Of a stretch of 64,000 nucleotides of DNA, positions 51,288 through 59,162 are shown one piece after another (position 1 is the first letter of the stretch; each line of letters begins with the position of its first letter). The stretch comes from Lineus longissimus. Lineage: Eukaryota; Nemertea; Pilidiophora; Heteronemertea; Lineidae. Below the pieces are notes generated by a model. It was given only the letters and a program-made list of their open reading frames with translations, had not been told where the DNA came from and ran no database searches. Location: the NCBI RefSeq assembly GCF_910592395.1, contig NC_088312.1, positions 18,795,292 to 18,859,291 on the forward strand, given 5' to 3'. Made by a program: the position numbers and the translations under genes.

Positions 51288-54200
51288 ATGACTGATAAGA
51301 ATCAGAAAATACTTTGCACTACATGTGACAAGTACATATCCTACAATAATATGGCTATTCACAGGAGAACCAAAGGTCACTTAAGTAAATTAAATCCGGA
51401 TTATGTCCCTATTGCTCAACCCCGAGCCCAATCACTGATCCCTAAAACTATGGATAAGAAACTTGCATTTGAGGAAAATGAGCTAGATGGCATAAAGAAA
51501 GTGAGTGGAATAGAAATAGTAAAACAATTTGGCAAGCCTGTAGTCACCATTAGTTTGAAGATTGACAGAGAAGCTAAACAAGTGTATGAATACAGAGATA
51601 AATTAGAGGAGGTATTATTTCAACTCAATGATTACCATCACAAAATTAGCATATCAGTATTTGCTCAGTTTGATCGTCAGGGTGAAAGTGTAACACACCC
51701 CATACAGTCTCCAATGGAAAGCATAATTTCAAGGAACCAGGCAATTTATGCCATAACCAACCAGTTAAACTACATTAAGACACAGATTGAGGAAAGGTAC
51801 TTTCAAGGTTCTGGACTTACTTTAAATAAAATAGAGTCTTGTAACATGACCATCTGTTCTTACAAGAGGTGTAAAGGTGGTCATTACACTAAATTACCAT
51901 TTAAAACAAAAGCAGTAATAAATGTGGAATCAAATGACAATAAATGTTTTCTCTGGTCTTTATTGGCCGCTAAATATCTGAAAGAAAATCCAGAGACGGA
52001 CTTTGTCCTGAGAGCAGAGCTCGAGAGTACATTCAATATCACTACCGATATGCTAGAAATGACTTCGTCACGAGAACAGAGTTCGAAAACTACTGATATC
52101 AAAATCAAATCATTTCCTGTATGTATTCAAAAGGATATCCCTAAGATAGAGAGTGATAATAATCTCAAAATTAATGTGTTCAAGTTAGAGAACGAATCGG
52201 CTAAGAGCACCTGTGAGGCAAAACTAGAACCTCTCTACCTGTCCAAGAATTATGATGATGATGATGTCATCGATCTGTTGTATTTCAAGGACCATTTCAT
52301 GTACATAAGAGACATCAATCTTTTCTTCAGGACACTAGCTCATAGAGTGTATCTTTGCAGGAGATGCATGAATTACTTTTACAGGAAGTCAACACTAGAT
52401 AAACATAAAAAGAAATGTGGAGAACACGATTACTGTAAGATTACTTTGCCTCCACCTAACAGTAAATGGTCACAAATTAAATTTGAAAAACACTCATTCA
52501 AAAATAGAGTTCCGTTTGTGATCTATGCTGATTTCGAAGCGATAAGCGAACCTTGTTCTTCTGCCGAAGGCAACATACCAGTAGTATCAGTAGAGCCACA
52601 TATGATGAAAGAACCGAGTTCAAAGAAACTTTTTAAACAAAATGCATCAGCTGTTGGTGTTTATGTTCACTCAGACTACACACACCTTTACAGTAGCCAG
52701 TATGTGTCTCACAGGGGTGCTGATGTTGTAGATGTGTTCTGTAATTGGTTAATCAGGATGGAAGAACAATTCTCTAATTTATTGAACTGTAACTTTCCTC
52801 TAACAATGACAGATGAAGACTGGCATAAATATCAATTAGAAACACATTGTTACTATTGTAATCAACCTTTGGGATATGACAAGGTCAAGGATCATGATCA
52901 CTACTGTGGTAGATATCGAGGTGCTGCTCACAACTCGTGTAATTTGAATGAAAAGAAAGCTATGTTTGTTCCAGTGTTTTTTCACAATCTCAGTAATTAC
53001 GATTCTCACTTATTTATTAAAGAATTAATGAATAAGCTACCGAAGTACAAGAAACTGAAAATACTTGCCAAAACATCAGAGGAATACATCTCATTTCAGT
53101 TCGGTTGTTTCAGGTTTTTGGACTCGTACAGATTCCTGCAGTCCAGTTTAGACAACATAACCAAATCAATGTTGGATGATGATTTTAAAATTACCAGACA
53201 GCTGTTCCCAAATACCACTGACTTTAAGCTATTGAGGAAGAAGGGTTCAGTACCTTACTCTTTTTACACATCACATGAAAGCTACAATGTTACTTACCTA
53301 GAAAAGTCTATGTTTTTTGACGAATTGAAAAATGAAATGGCACCTGATTCTGCCTATGATGAGGCTAAGGTAATATGGGATCATTTCAAGATCAGGAATC
53401 ACGGTGAGTTCATTGACCTCTACCTCAAAACTGATGTGATCCTTTTAGCTGATTTATTTGAGAAATTCAGGGATGTCAATTTGAACTACTTTCAGATAGA
53501 TCCCTGTCACTGTTACTCGGCACCAGGCCTAACCTGGCAAGCTGGTTTGAAGTACACAGGAATAAACCTAGAACTACTGACTGATACCAACATTTTACTT
53601 ACTTTTGAGAAAGCAATACGAGGTGGAATTTCGGGTGTTATGGGAACAAGACATGTCAAGGCAGATGAACACCACAAACTACTCTACGTAGACGCAAATA
53701 ATCTCTACGGCTGGTCCATGATGGAACCTCAACCCTATGGTAGTTTTGAAATGATAGATATTGATCCACTCGAGCTATGCTCTCAGGACAAAGCTCGACT
53801 AGGACTACGTCCAGAGAACAAAGTTCGACTTAACATGAATGTTATCAGTAAAGAGCAGATTATGGCAATTCCAAGTGATAGTGAAGTAGGCTACTTCTTA
53901 GAGGTTGATTTGGAGTATCCAGGAAATATTAAATTTAAGTCAAGGAACTTTCCATTCTGTCCCGAATCTCTCTTTATTGAAGATGATGAATTAAGTCCTT
54001 ACCAGAGAGAGTTACTGGGCGATGATAAAAGATCAAATGTAGAGAAACTAATACTAACACAAAAGGATAAAACTAATTACATAGTGCATTACAGAATGCT
54101 ACAATTTTACCTAAAGCACGGAATGGTACTTAAGAGGGTTCATTCAGTGATAAGCTTTAAACAATCAAAGTGGTTAGCACCATACATTGATTTTAACACT

Positions 54201-55079
54201 AAAAGACGTATGGATTCTAAGACTGATTTTGAGAAAGATTACTTTAAATTAATGAACAATGCGTTCTATGGAAAAACTTGTGAGAATGTAAGGAACAGGG
54301 TTGAAATTGAATTTGTATCGGACGGGGAGAGAGCCAGGAATGTAATGGCCAATCCCAGGTTTTCATCGATATGCGTATTTGACGAACATAATGCTGCTAT
54401 TAGCATGAGGAAAACATCAATGAAATTCAACAAACCAATCTACATAGGAGCTTCAGTACTTGAATTGTCTAAATTATTAATGTATGAATTCTATTATGAA
54501 GTTCTTCAACCGTACTTTGGTGAGAAAAATATTGAACTGCTGTATCTAGATACAGATTCCTTTGTACTTAACATTAATACTGATGACTTAACTAAAGACT
54601 TAAAGGAGTTGAAACACTATTTTGACTTCAGTAATTATCCAAAAGATCATCCACTCTATGATACCAGTAAGAAGAAGGTACCAGGCTACTTTAAGGATGA
54701 GCTAGGAGGAGTAGAGATGACTGAATTCATTGCCCTGAGAAGTAAGATGTACGCTTACAGGACCAAGACTATGTCTGGAGAGCAAGGCTCGACAAAAGAT
54801 TACGATTCTAAGAAATTGAAGGGTATTGCCAAGAATGTAGTAAGGAGAAATATCTCATTTGATGACTATGTTGATTGTCTTGAAAAGAGTAGGTCATTTT
54901 ACCACAAGATGAGACACTTAAGATCAGATAAACACCAAATCTATTTGGAAGAAGTTGACAAAAAAAGCCTCAGTCCTTTTGATGACAAGAGGTTCATACT
55001 TGAAGATGGAATAAGCACCTTACCATTTGGAATGTATTATGAAGGCTACATAGATTACAGCGATTCAAACTTCGCTTGA
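51288..55079 (+). CDS. POLB: Protein-primed family B DNA polymerase (Polinton POLB)
   Basis: It replicates the element from a protein primer and should act with the terminal repeats. Length is 1263 aa from the ATG at 51288; the open frame extends upstream only to a TTG. An N-terminal C2H2-like finger (C10, C13, H25, H31) and a second near residue 355 precede the exonuclease motifs YADFEAI (about 413), HNLSNYDSH (about 566) and LYLKTDVILLADLF (about 711). A zinc/HNH-like insert, DHDHYCGRYRGAAHNSCN, lies at about 535. Polymerase motifs are DANNLYGWSM (about 802), MNNAFYGKTCENVRN (about 988) and YLDTDSF (about 1086). All catalytic acidic residues are present. Five hairpin elements or fragments are carried in frame, one inside the polymerase domain between motifs A and B. 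Confidence 0.97.
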   Translation: MTDKNQKILCTTCDKYISYNNMAIHRRTKGHLSKLNPDYVPIAQPRAQSLIPKTMDKKLAFEENELDGIKKVSGIEIVKQFGKPVVTISLKIDREAKQVYEYRDKLEEVLFQLNDYHHKISISVFAQFDRQGESVTHPIQSPMESIISRNQAIYAITNQLNYIKTQIEERYFQGSGLTLNKIESCNMTICSYKRCKGGHYTKLPFKTKAVINVESNDNKCFLWSLLAAKYLKENPETDFVLRAELESTFNITTDMLEMTSSREQSSKTTDIKIKSFPVCIQKDIPKIESDNNLKINVFKLENESAKSTCEAKLEPLYLSKNYDDDDVIDLLYFKDHFMYIRDINLFFRTLAHRVYLCRRCMNYFYRKSTLDKHKKKCGEHDYCKITLPPPNSKWSQIKFEKHSFKNRVPFVIYADFEAISEPCSSAEGNIPVVSVEPHMMKEPSSKKLFKQNASAVGVYVHSDYTHLYSSQYVSHRGADVVDVFCNWLIRMEEQFSNLLNCNFPLTMTDEDWHKYQLETHCYYCNQPLGYDKVKDHDHYCGRYRGAAHNSCNLNEKKAMFVPVFFHNLSNYDSHLFIKELMNKLPKYKKLKILAKTSEEYISFQFGCFRFLDSYRFLQSSLDNITKSMLDDDFKITRQLFPNTTDFKLLRKKGSVPYSFYTSHESYNVTYLEKSMFFDELKNEMAPDSAYDEAKVIWDHFKIRNHGEFIDLYLKTDVILLADLFEKFRDVNLNYFQIDPCHCYSAPGLTWQAGLKYTGINLELLTDTNILLTFEKAIRGGISGVMGTRHVKADEHHKLLYVDANNLYGWSMMEPQPYGSFEMIDIDPLELCSQDKARLGLRPENKVRLNMNVISKEQIMAIPSDSEVGYFLEVDLEYPGNIKFKSRNFPFCPESLFIEDDELSPYQRELLGDDKRSNVEKLILTQKDKTNYIVHYRMLQFYLKHGMVLKRVHSVISFKQSKWLAPYIDFNTKRRMDSKTDFEKDYFKLMNNAFYGKTCENVRNRVEIEFVSDGERARNVMANPRFSSICVFDEHNAAISMRKTSMKFNKPIYIGASVLELSKLLMYEFYYEVLQPYFGEKNIELLYLDTDSFVLNINTDDLTKDLKELKHYFDFSNYPKDHPLYDTSKKKVPGYFKDELGGVEMTEFIALRSKMYAYRTKTMSGEQGSTKDYDSKKLKGIAKNVVRRNISFDDYVDCLEKSRSFYHKMRHLRSDKHQIYLEEVDKKSLSPFDDKRFILEDGISTLPFGMYYEGYIDYSDSNFA
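51998..52022 (+). repeat. Double-hairpin element in POLB
   Basis: GGAC-ttt-GTCC, TGA, GAGC-aga-GCTC, read in frame as DFVLRAELE, the same peptide as in the zinc-ribbon gene. Confidence 0.9.
52060..52084 (+). repeat. Double-hairpin element in POLB, both stems compensated
   Basis: TGAC-ttc-GTCA, CGA, GAAC-aga-GTTC. Relative to the common unit each stem has a paired change. Read as MTSSREQSS. Confidence 0.9.
53772..53826. repeat. Double-hairpin inverted pair in POLB, one chimeric
   Basis: 53772-53796 is in minus orientation: GAGC-tat-GCTC, TCA, then GGAC-aaa followed by GCTC instead of GTCC, as if the second arm came from another hairpin. 53802-53826 is GGAC-tac-GTCC, AGA, GAAC-aaa-GTTC. The insertion lies about 25 residues after polymerase motif A. 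Confidence 0.85.
54780..54790 (+). repeat. Single hairpin fragment in POLB
   Basis: GAGC-aag-GCTC preceded by TCTGGA, in frame as MSGEQGS. Probably a decayed double-hairpin copy. Confidence 0.55.
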
Positions 55080-55082
55080 GTA

Positions 55083-55107
55083 CGACTACGTCCAGAGAAC
55101 AAAGTTC
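55083..55107 (+). repeat. Double-hairpin element just after the POLB stop
   Basis: CGAC-tac-GTCC (one unpaired end), AGA, GAAC-aaa-GTTC, starting four bases after the stop codon. Confidence 0.85.
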
Positions 55108-55215
55108 GATTAAACTAATGAATAGGGTGGTGCTGATGGTAGTGTTACTTGGTGAAATTCATCCCTAACACCGAAGTCATGATAATAGTGATAGTGATAC
55201 ACCACATTAGGATTA

Positions 55216-55256
55216 GGACGTAGTCCGGGTCCGACTTCGTCTTGAGAGCATAGCTC
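55216..55256 (+). repeat. Single hairpin plus double-hairpin element
   Basis: GGAC-gta-GTCC at 55216-55226, followed by CGAC-ttc-GTCT, TGA, GAGC-ata-GCTC at 55232-55256. Confidence 0.85.
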
Positions 55257-55270
55257 GAGTCCTGTTTGAT

Positions 55271-55930
55271 TTACTGAACTTTTAGTTTTTCTAGCATCTC
55301 TGTCTGTGCTAGTTTTTTTCCTTCTTCTAAAAAAGTCTTCTTTAAAGACTCTACATCAACAGCTGAACTTGCCTCCCTTTGTTTTTTCCTAATGGCATTT
55401 TTCATCGAAATGTATTTCTCCTTCTCCTTGAGAATCAAAGTAAACTCATCTGTAGATATGTGAGAATCGGTTAAGGCTTTACTAACCAAATCATTGATTG
55501 TGTTCAGTTTTGAAATTGCCAACATTCTGATATTCTCATGTTTTTCAATTTTCTTAAGAATATTCTTTTTCTCCCAGCCTAAGGCTGATGAAATAATGGC
55601 ACTACCTATTGTTACGCCACCCAAAGCTAAGCCTATCGGTGCCGTGATGACACCAGCTAGAGCGAAAACACCAACAGATCCGGCTGCTACGCTAGTTAAA
55701 TTAAGGAAGTGGCTAATGCCAGTAATTACGCTAAATGCTTTTTTGTACTTTGAAAATATCTTTCTTCTAAATTCAATCTCGCTTTCTAAGAAACTCTTAA
55801 CCTCACATATTTGTTGTAGTCTGAAAGCCTGAGGGTTACTTTCTGTATGCTTTTCAGACCTTTCATAGTTCAAATGACTTTCAGAGTTTAAATTACTTAA
55901 ATCTGGATAAACCTTATTGTCTCCATCCAT
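55271..55930 (-). CDS. Polinton membrane protein with two hydrophobic helices (219 aa)
   Basis: A hydrophobic core at about 70-115 (GISHFLNLTSVAAGSVGVFA, then ITAPIGLALGGVTIGSAIIS) is flanked by charged helices. The second half contains SKLNTINDLVSKALTDSHIS, which I recall in other Polinton proteins; this was not checked. The arrangement suits a membrane-remodelling or pore-like role, which is inference. It starts at ATTAAATGG and follows the 89-aa gene by four bases, so the two are probably expressed together. Confidence 0.82.
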   Translation of the reverse strand: MDGDNKVYPDLSNLNSESHLNYERSEKHTESNPQAFRLQQICEVKSFLESEIEFRRKIFSKYKKAFSVITGISHFLNLTSVAAGSVGVFALAGVITAPIGLALGGVTIGSAIISSALGWEKKNILKKIEKHENIRMLAISKLNTINDLVSKALTDSHISTDEFTLILKEKEKYISMKNAIRKKQREASSAVDVESLKKTFLEEGKKLAQTEMLEKLKVQ

Positions 55931-55934
55931 TTAA

Positions 55935-56204
55935 TTAGTGGGAATAACTAGAATCAGTTGTTCTGTCATTTCTAGTGTTTAGTGTTGATCCTACAGACAC
56001 TACAGGTTTTTGAAGTACATTAAATTTTAAAGGTTTTTCTGACGCAACAGGTTTTTCTGTCCCAGCAGGCCCAGCAGGTTTTAAAGGTTTTTCGGGACCA
56101 GGCTCCAACTTTGACTCTACTTCTGCCTCTAATTCTCTATGAAATCGTTCTAATCTTTCTTTCCAATTACGTGGTCGTTTTGTGTAACCCCAAGTTCTAT
56201 TCAT
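55935..56204 (-). CDS. Small Pro/Lys-rich Polinton protein (89 aa)
   Basis: A basic-aromatic start (NRTWGYTKRPRNWKERLERF) is followed by a PxKPLKPAG-type low-complexity tail. It starts at ATTAAATG and ends only four bases before the next start on the same strand. It could be a small basic DNA-binding or core protein; there is no recognisable family. Confidence 0.65.
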   Translation of the reverse strand: MNRTWGYTKRPRNWKERLERFHRELEAEVESKLEPGPEKPLKPAGPAGTEKPVASEKPLKFNVLQKPVVSVGSTLNTRNDRTTDSSYSH

Positions 56205-56223
56205 TTAATTAAGTAAAATAAAA

Positions 56224-57240
56224 TCAATTCACTGCAAAGAGTAAATTTCTTTCAAGTCTATTATTCAACTTAATCATCTCGTTTATGATTTCTGTCTGAC
56301 TACATATGTTAATGTTCTGGTTCATTCTCATGTTATTATTTAAATTCGATAATCTATCAAGCAGAATCATATTTTCATCACGAAGATAATCCCCGAAATG
56401 CTGTGATATCACTATTTTCCAATTTGGTATTACATCCTGGTCTCGAAAGACAAACCAGTTTTCACTTCTCATTTTTACCATGAAATCCATTGACCTATCC
56501 AATTGATCCTTAAATAGTGTGTAGTCTACTTTAGCACTCTTCTGTCTGTTTTGTGTTTTAGACATTGGTCTCATGTTAAACCAAGCAAAGCACAGTTCAG
56601 GTTTATCTTTGAATTCCTTGATTGGTAAGACATGATCCAACTCTTCTTCTACTATTCGAACTCTGTTCTCGGGACTTTGTCCTATTGGAGATAGACTCCT
56701 CTGGTACTTTAACCACTGTGAGAAGAAACTGTCTGTACATCCTAGATTGAATGATGAATTACCGGTCGAGCTTTGCTCTCTGGACTTTGTCCTAGTCGGA
56801 CTTCGTCCTGAGAGCAGAGCTCGATTACACTCTCCCTTAGAAATGCGGTTTAGACCAACTCTAATTTTGTGTCTGTCTCTATTACCATTTTGGTCAAGGT
56901 AATCCTTTTTGTAATATGAATTAAAACATGATCTACAGTTACCTCTATTTCCGTCTTTACCAAATTCACCATCACTTAGTAATTTATTTTCATAACATTT
57001 ATTACATCCCTTGATTTTACTTGAACCACATTCTTTACAGTAATCAAGTAGTTTATTACGCCTGTTCTTTTCAAAATTAATTTCAGGTTTCTTTTCACAG
57101 CACTTAACACAATAAATTGTAGGTCCTGAAATTACTGGTTGTTGCTGATACATAGGTTGCTGCTGAAACATAGGTTGCTGCTGATACATAGGTTGTTGCT
57201 GATACACATTGACAGTAGCATTAAATATTGCTCCATCCAT
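56224..57240 (-). CDS. Zinc-finger HNH endonuclease (338 aa)
   Basis: It opens with a five-residue repeat (QQPMY, residues 14-34). Four CxxC pairs follow (C44/C47, C68/C71, C79/C82, C102/C105), making two zinc-binding modules of the kind found in phage recombination nucleases. An HNH-like core follows: LDHVLPIKEF (D202, H203) and CFAWFNMRPMSKTQNRQK (N222, N231). Hairpin elements expand the region between fingers and nuclease (about residues 139-195). Likely cleaves DNA during replication, packaging or resolution. The classification is by motif. Confidence 0.8.
   Translation of the reverse strand: MDGAIFNATVNVYQQQPMYQQQPMFQQQPMYQQQPVISGPTIYCVKCCEKKPEINFEKNRRNKLLDYCKECGSSKIKGCNKCYENKLLSDGEFGKDGNRGNCRSCFNSYYKKDYLDQNGNRDRHKIRVGLNRISKGECNRALLSGRSPTRTKSREQSSTGNSSFNLGCTDSFFSQWLKYQRSLSPIGQSPENRVRIVEEELDHVLPIKEFKDKPELCFAWFNMRPMSKTQNRQKSAKVDYTLFKDQLDRSMDFMVKMRSENWFVFRDQDVIPNWKIVISQHFGDYLRDENMILLDRLSNLNNNMRMNQNINICSQTEIINEMIKLNNRLERNLLFAVN
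56658..56682 (-). repeat. Double-hairpin element in the HNH gene
   Basis: On the plus strand GAAC-tct-GTTC, TCG, GGAC-ttt-GTCC; stems perfect. Read on the minus strand as GQSPENRVR. Confidence 0.9.
56768..56822. repeat. Double-hairpin inverted pair in the HNH gene
   Basis: 56768-56792 is GAGC-ttt-GCTC, TCT, GGAC-ttt-GTCC (minus orientation). After the 5-base spacer TAGTC, 56798-56822 is GGAC-ttc-GTCC, TGA, GAGC-aga-GCTC (plus). All four stems are perfect. Confidence 0.95.
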
Positions 57241-57327
57241 TTCTTTCTTTATTTAGTAGGACATTTTTTTTTAAATTACGTTTTTCGAACTTGTTCTTGT
57301 GACTTAAGTCACTTTAGAGACTTTATT

Positions 57328-58479
57328 TCATTTCAATGATTTGATATCAGAAACTGGTAACCATTCATTGAACTTATCACTGTAACCCTTCCACTTCACT
57401 AATCCGTATTTCTTGCCTTTACTGGTCTTGTACCTTAGGATTTTCTCGATCTTGTACTCTAGCTGGTCAGGATTAGGAACATAGCTCAATTCCTCTTCAT
57501 AGAAATATCCTTGAATTTCTTCTTTGTGGTAATCCTCAAGCTGGTAGACGATAGGGTGAGTAAATATGATCTGTTTGATTTGGAACACCTCCTCAGTGTA
57601 GTTGGGCATGTAACCTTTACCGAAAATGGACTTGTACTTTGAAATTCTTACACTGTCACCTACTTTGTACTTTGGATCACCAAATGTCTCTTTGAGGTGA
57701 AGACCGTAAAGATTGTACCACACTGTTCCTTCGTTTTCCATCTTTCTGGCGTCTACAGGTTTCATACCTATTGATGAGTGAAATGTGTTATTGTAGCTGC
57801 TGACCAGGTCATCCAGAACGTCAATCCACTTGTCAGTCTCCTTAGCGGTGAAATAACGCCACATTTTTTCTTTAAGGGTTCTATTGAATCTCTCTACTAC
57901 TGCTGCCTTCTTATCAGATTTTGTGGAGAACCATTCTATGTCATTTTCTGTTAAGAGTTCCTTGAAGTGTTTGTTGTAAAATTCTTTACCGTCATCAAAC
58001 TGGATTTTCGTTGGTTTTGCTTCCTCAAATATCACTTTAAATGCATCTCTGATTTCTTCTCTCCTCTTACTCTTAACTGCTAGAGCCCAAGAAAAACGAC
58101 TAAATAGATCTATGACTGTTAAAATGAATCTGAAACCCTTATTCTGTTTCTCAAATTTTTGCATGTCAACCAGATCTGCTTGCCATTGTTGATCGATGTA
58201 CGATACCATTGTCTTCCTGAAGGTGAATTTCTTAATGGCCGGTTTGTGTAGTTGGTGAGTTGGTAGTGTTTCTAGAAATTCTTTCACTTCTTTTTTTTTA
58301 ATAAGTTTTCCTGAGCGGGAATTTGTCCCTAACAACGAAGTTGTGCTCTGCTCTCGTGACGAAGTCATATCTTCCTTGACCTGTTTCCAGATTTTACTCA
58401 AAGAACTGTAAGCCACGGGACTCTCGGGGTTGTAGTACAAATCCCTTAGATACTGCTGTTTGTCATCCTTTACATTCAT
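57328..58479 (-). CDS. INT: Retroviral-type integrase with chromodomain (Polinton INT)
   Basis: It inserts the linear element into the host chromosome, making the 6-bp duplication. 383 aa. The rve catalytic core carries D102 (WQADLVDM), D162 (QFDDGKEF) and E196 (VVERFNRTLKEKM). An SH3-like stretch follows (YKVGDSVRISKYKSIFGKGY), and a chromodomain occupies about residues 340-383 (LVKWKGYSDKFNEWLP), which may steer insertion to histone-marked chromatin. The catalytic residues are intact. Hairpin-derived sequence (MTSSREQSTTSLLGTNSRSG) lies before the core. Its start codon is four bases from that of the ATPase on the other strand. Confidence 0.97.
   Translation of the reverse strand: MNVKDDKQQYLRDLYYNPESPVAYSSLSKIWKQVKEDMTSSREQSTTSLLGTNSRSGKLIKKKEVKEFLETLPTHQLHKPAIKKFTFRKTMVSYIDQQWQADLVDMQKFEKQNKGFRFILTVIDLFSRFSWALAVKSKRREEIRDAFKVIFEEAKPTKIQFDDGKEFYNKHFKELLTENDIEWFSTKSDKKAAVVERFNRTLKEKMWRYFTAKETDKWIDVLDDLVSSYNNTFHSSIGMKPVDARKMENEGTVWYNLYGLHLKETFGDPKYKVGDSVRISKYKSIFGKGYMPNYTEEVFQIKQIIFTHPIVYQLEDYHKEEIQGYFYEEELSYVPNPDQLEYKIEKILRYKTSKGKKYGLVKWKGYSDKFNEWLPVSDIKSLK
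58311..58367 (-). repeat. Double-hairpin element plus extra hairpins in INT
   Basis: On the coding strand TGAC-ttc-GTCA, CGA, GAGC-aga-GCAC (one mismatch), then a compensated five-pair hairpin ACAAC-ttc-GTTGT and a remnant GGGA...TCCC. It is in frame in the N-terminal region. Confidence 0.8.
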
Positions 58480-58486
58480 TTAAATG
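58477..58486. promoter_or_regulatory. Palindromic shared start site CATTTAAATG
   Basis: The minus-strand ATG of the integrase (58479) and the plus-strand ATG of the ATPase (58484) are the two halves of one ten-base palindrome. With only TTAA between them, any promoter upstream of either gene must lie inside the other gene. Confidence 0.8.
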
Positions 58487-59104
58487 AGTGAAGGATTTAT
58501 TTACGAGCCACACAATATGTTAATTTCTGGTGTTACCAATTGTGGTAAGACATATTTTGCCCTTGACCTCTTAGAAAAGGAGTATCGGCACAAGTTCCAG
58601 AACATAGTAATTTTCTGTCCAACATATTTCAACAATAAGACATATGAAAGGAAATGGATTTACCAAGACAAGAACGTCTACATAGTTAATCCCGAAGCTG
58701 TGGCCAGTAATTTGGACCTTGTGCTTCAGTTTGCTACTCTGACCTTTGCTGGTTCTAACACATTATTCCTCATTGATGATTGTGCTAATTTGAGAGACAC
58801 CAAAAAGAAGGTGTCCGAGTTATGTAATCTTGCCTTTTCCGGCAGGCACTACAATCTCACTGTTTGGTTACTAGTTCAGAAGTACAATTCAGTTGTTAAG
58901 GACTACAGAGAGAACATAAGAATTTTAGTATTATTTTTTAATAAGGATGAATCAGCCATGAAAGATGCCTTAGAAGAAAACAGTGTTATTCCTAAGGAGA
59001 AAAGACAGTACTACATAGAAGAACTTAAGATAAAAAAAGGATCAAAACTGATCATTAGACTACAACATCCATTTGGATTTACTCTTTCACATCAAAAATC
59101 TTAG
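58484..59104 (+). CDS. ATP: FtsK/HerA-type genome-packaging ATPase (Polinton ATP)
   Basis: It pumps the element's DNA into capsids, as the packaging ATPases of adenovirus-like and PRD1-like lineages do. 206 aa, the usual length. Walker A is GVTNCGKT (residues 16-23). Walker B is TLFLIDDCA with D98 and D99. A sensor-type Gln follows in WLLVQKYNS (about 132). It is convergent with the 152-aa gene; the 44-base gap holds part of a hairpin element. Confidence 0.95.
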   Translation: MSEGFIYEPHNMLISGVTNCGKTYFALDLLEKEYRHKFQNIVIFCPTYFNNKTYERKWIYQDKNVYIVNPEAVASNLDLVLQFATLTFAGSNTLFLIDDCANLRDTKKKVSELCNLAFSGRHYNLTVWLLVQKYNSVVKDYRENIRILVLFFNKDESAMKDALEENSVIPKEKRQYYIEELKIKKGSKLIIRLQHPFGFTLSHQKS

Positions 59105-59118
59105 TACCGCTTCTCATC

Positions 59119-59162
59119 GAGCTATGCTCTCAGGACTGTGTCCGATCATCAGGACTGTGTCC
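59119..59162 (-). repeat. Double-hairpin element and extra hairpin after the ATPase
   Basis: 59119-59143: GAGC-tat-GCTC, TCA, GGAC-tgt-GTCC. A further hairpin GGAC-tgt-GTCC at 59152-59162 repeats the last arm. It lies across the stop of the 152-aa gene. Confidence 0.88.

Larger units (their letters stand above)
55080..55270. other. Junction between convergent POLB and 219-aa genes
   Basis: This 191-base gap holds two double-hairpin elements and one extra hairpin, and an imperfect run of GATAATAGTGATAGTGATA. Structured sequence between two gene ends could serve as terminators. Confidence 0.6.
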
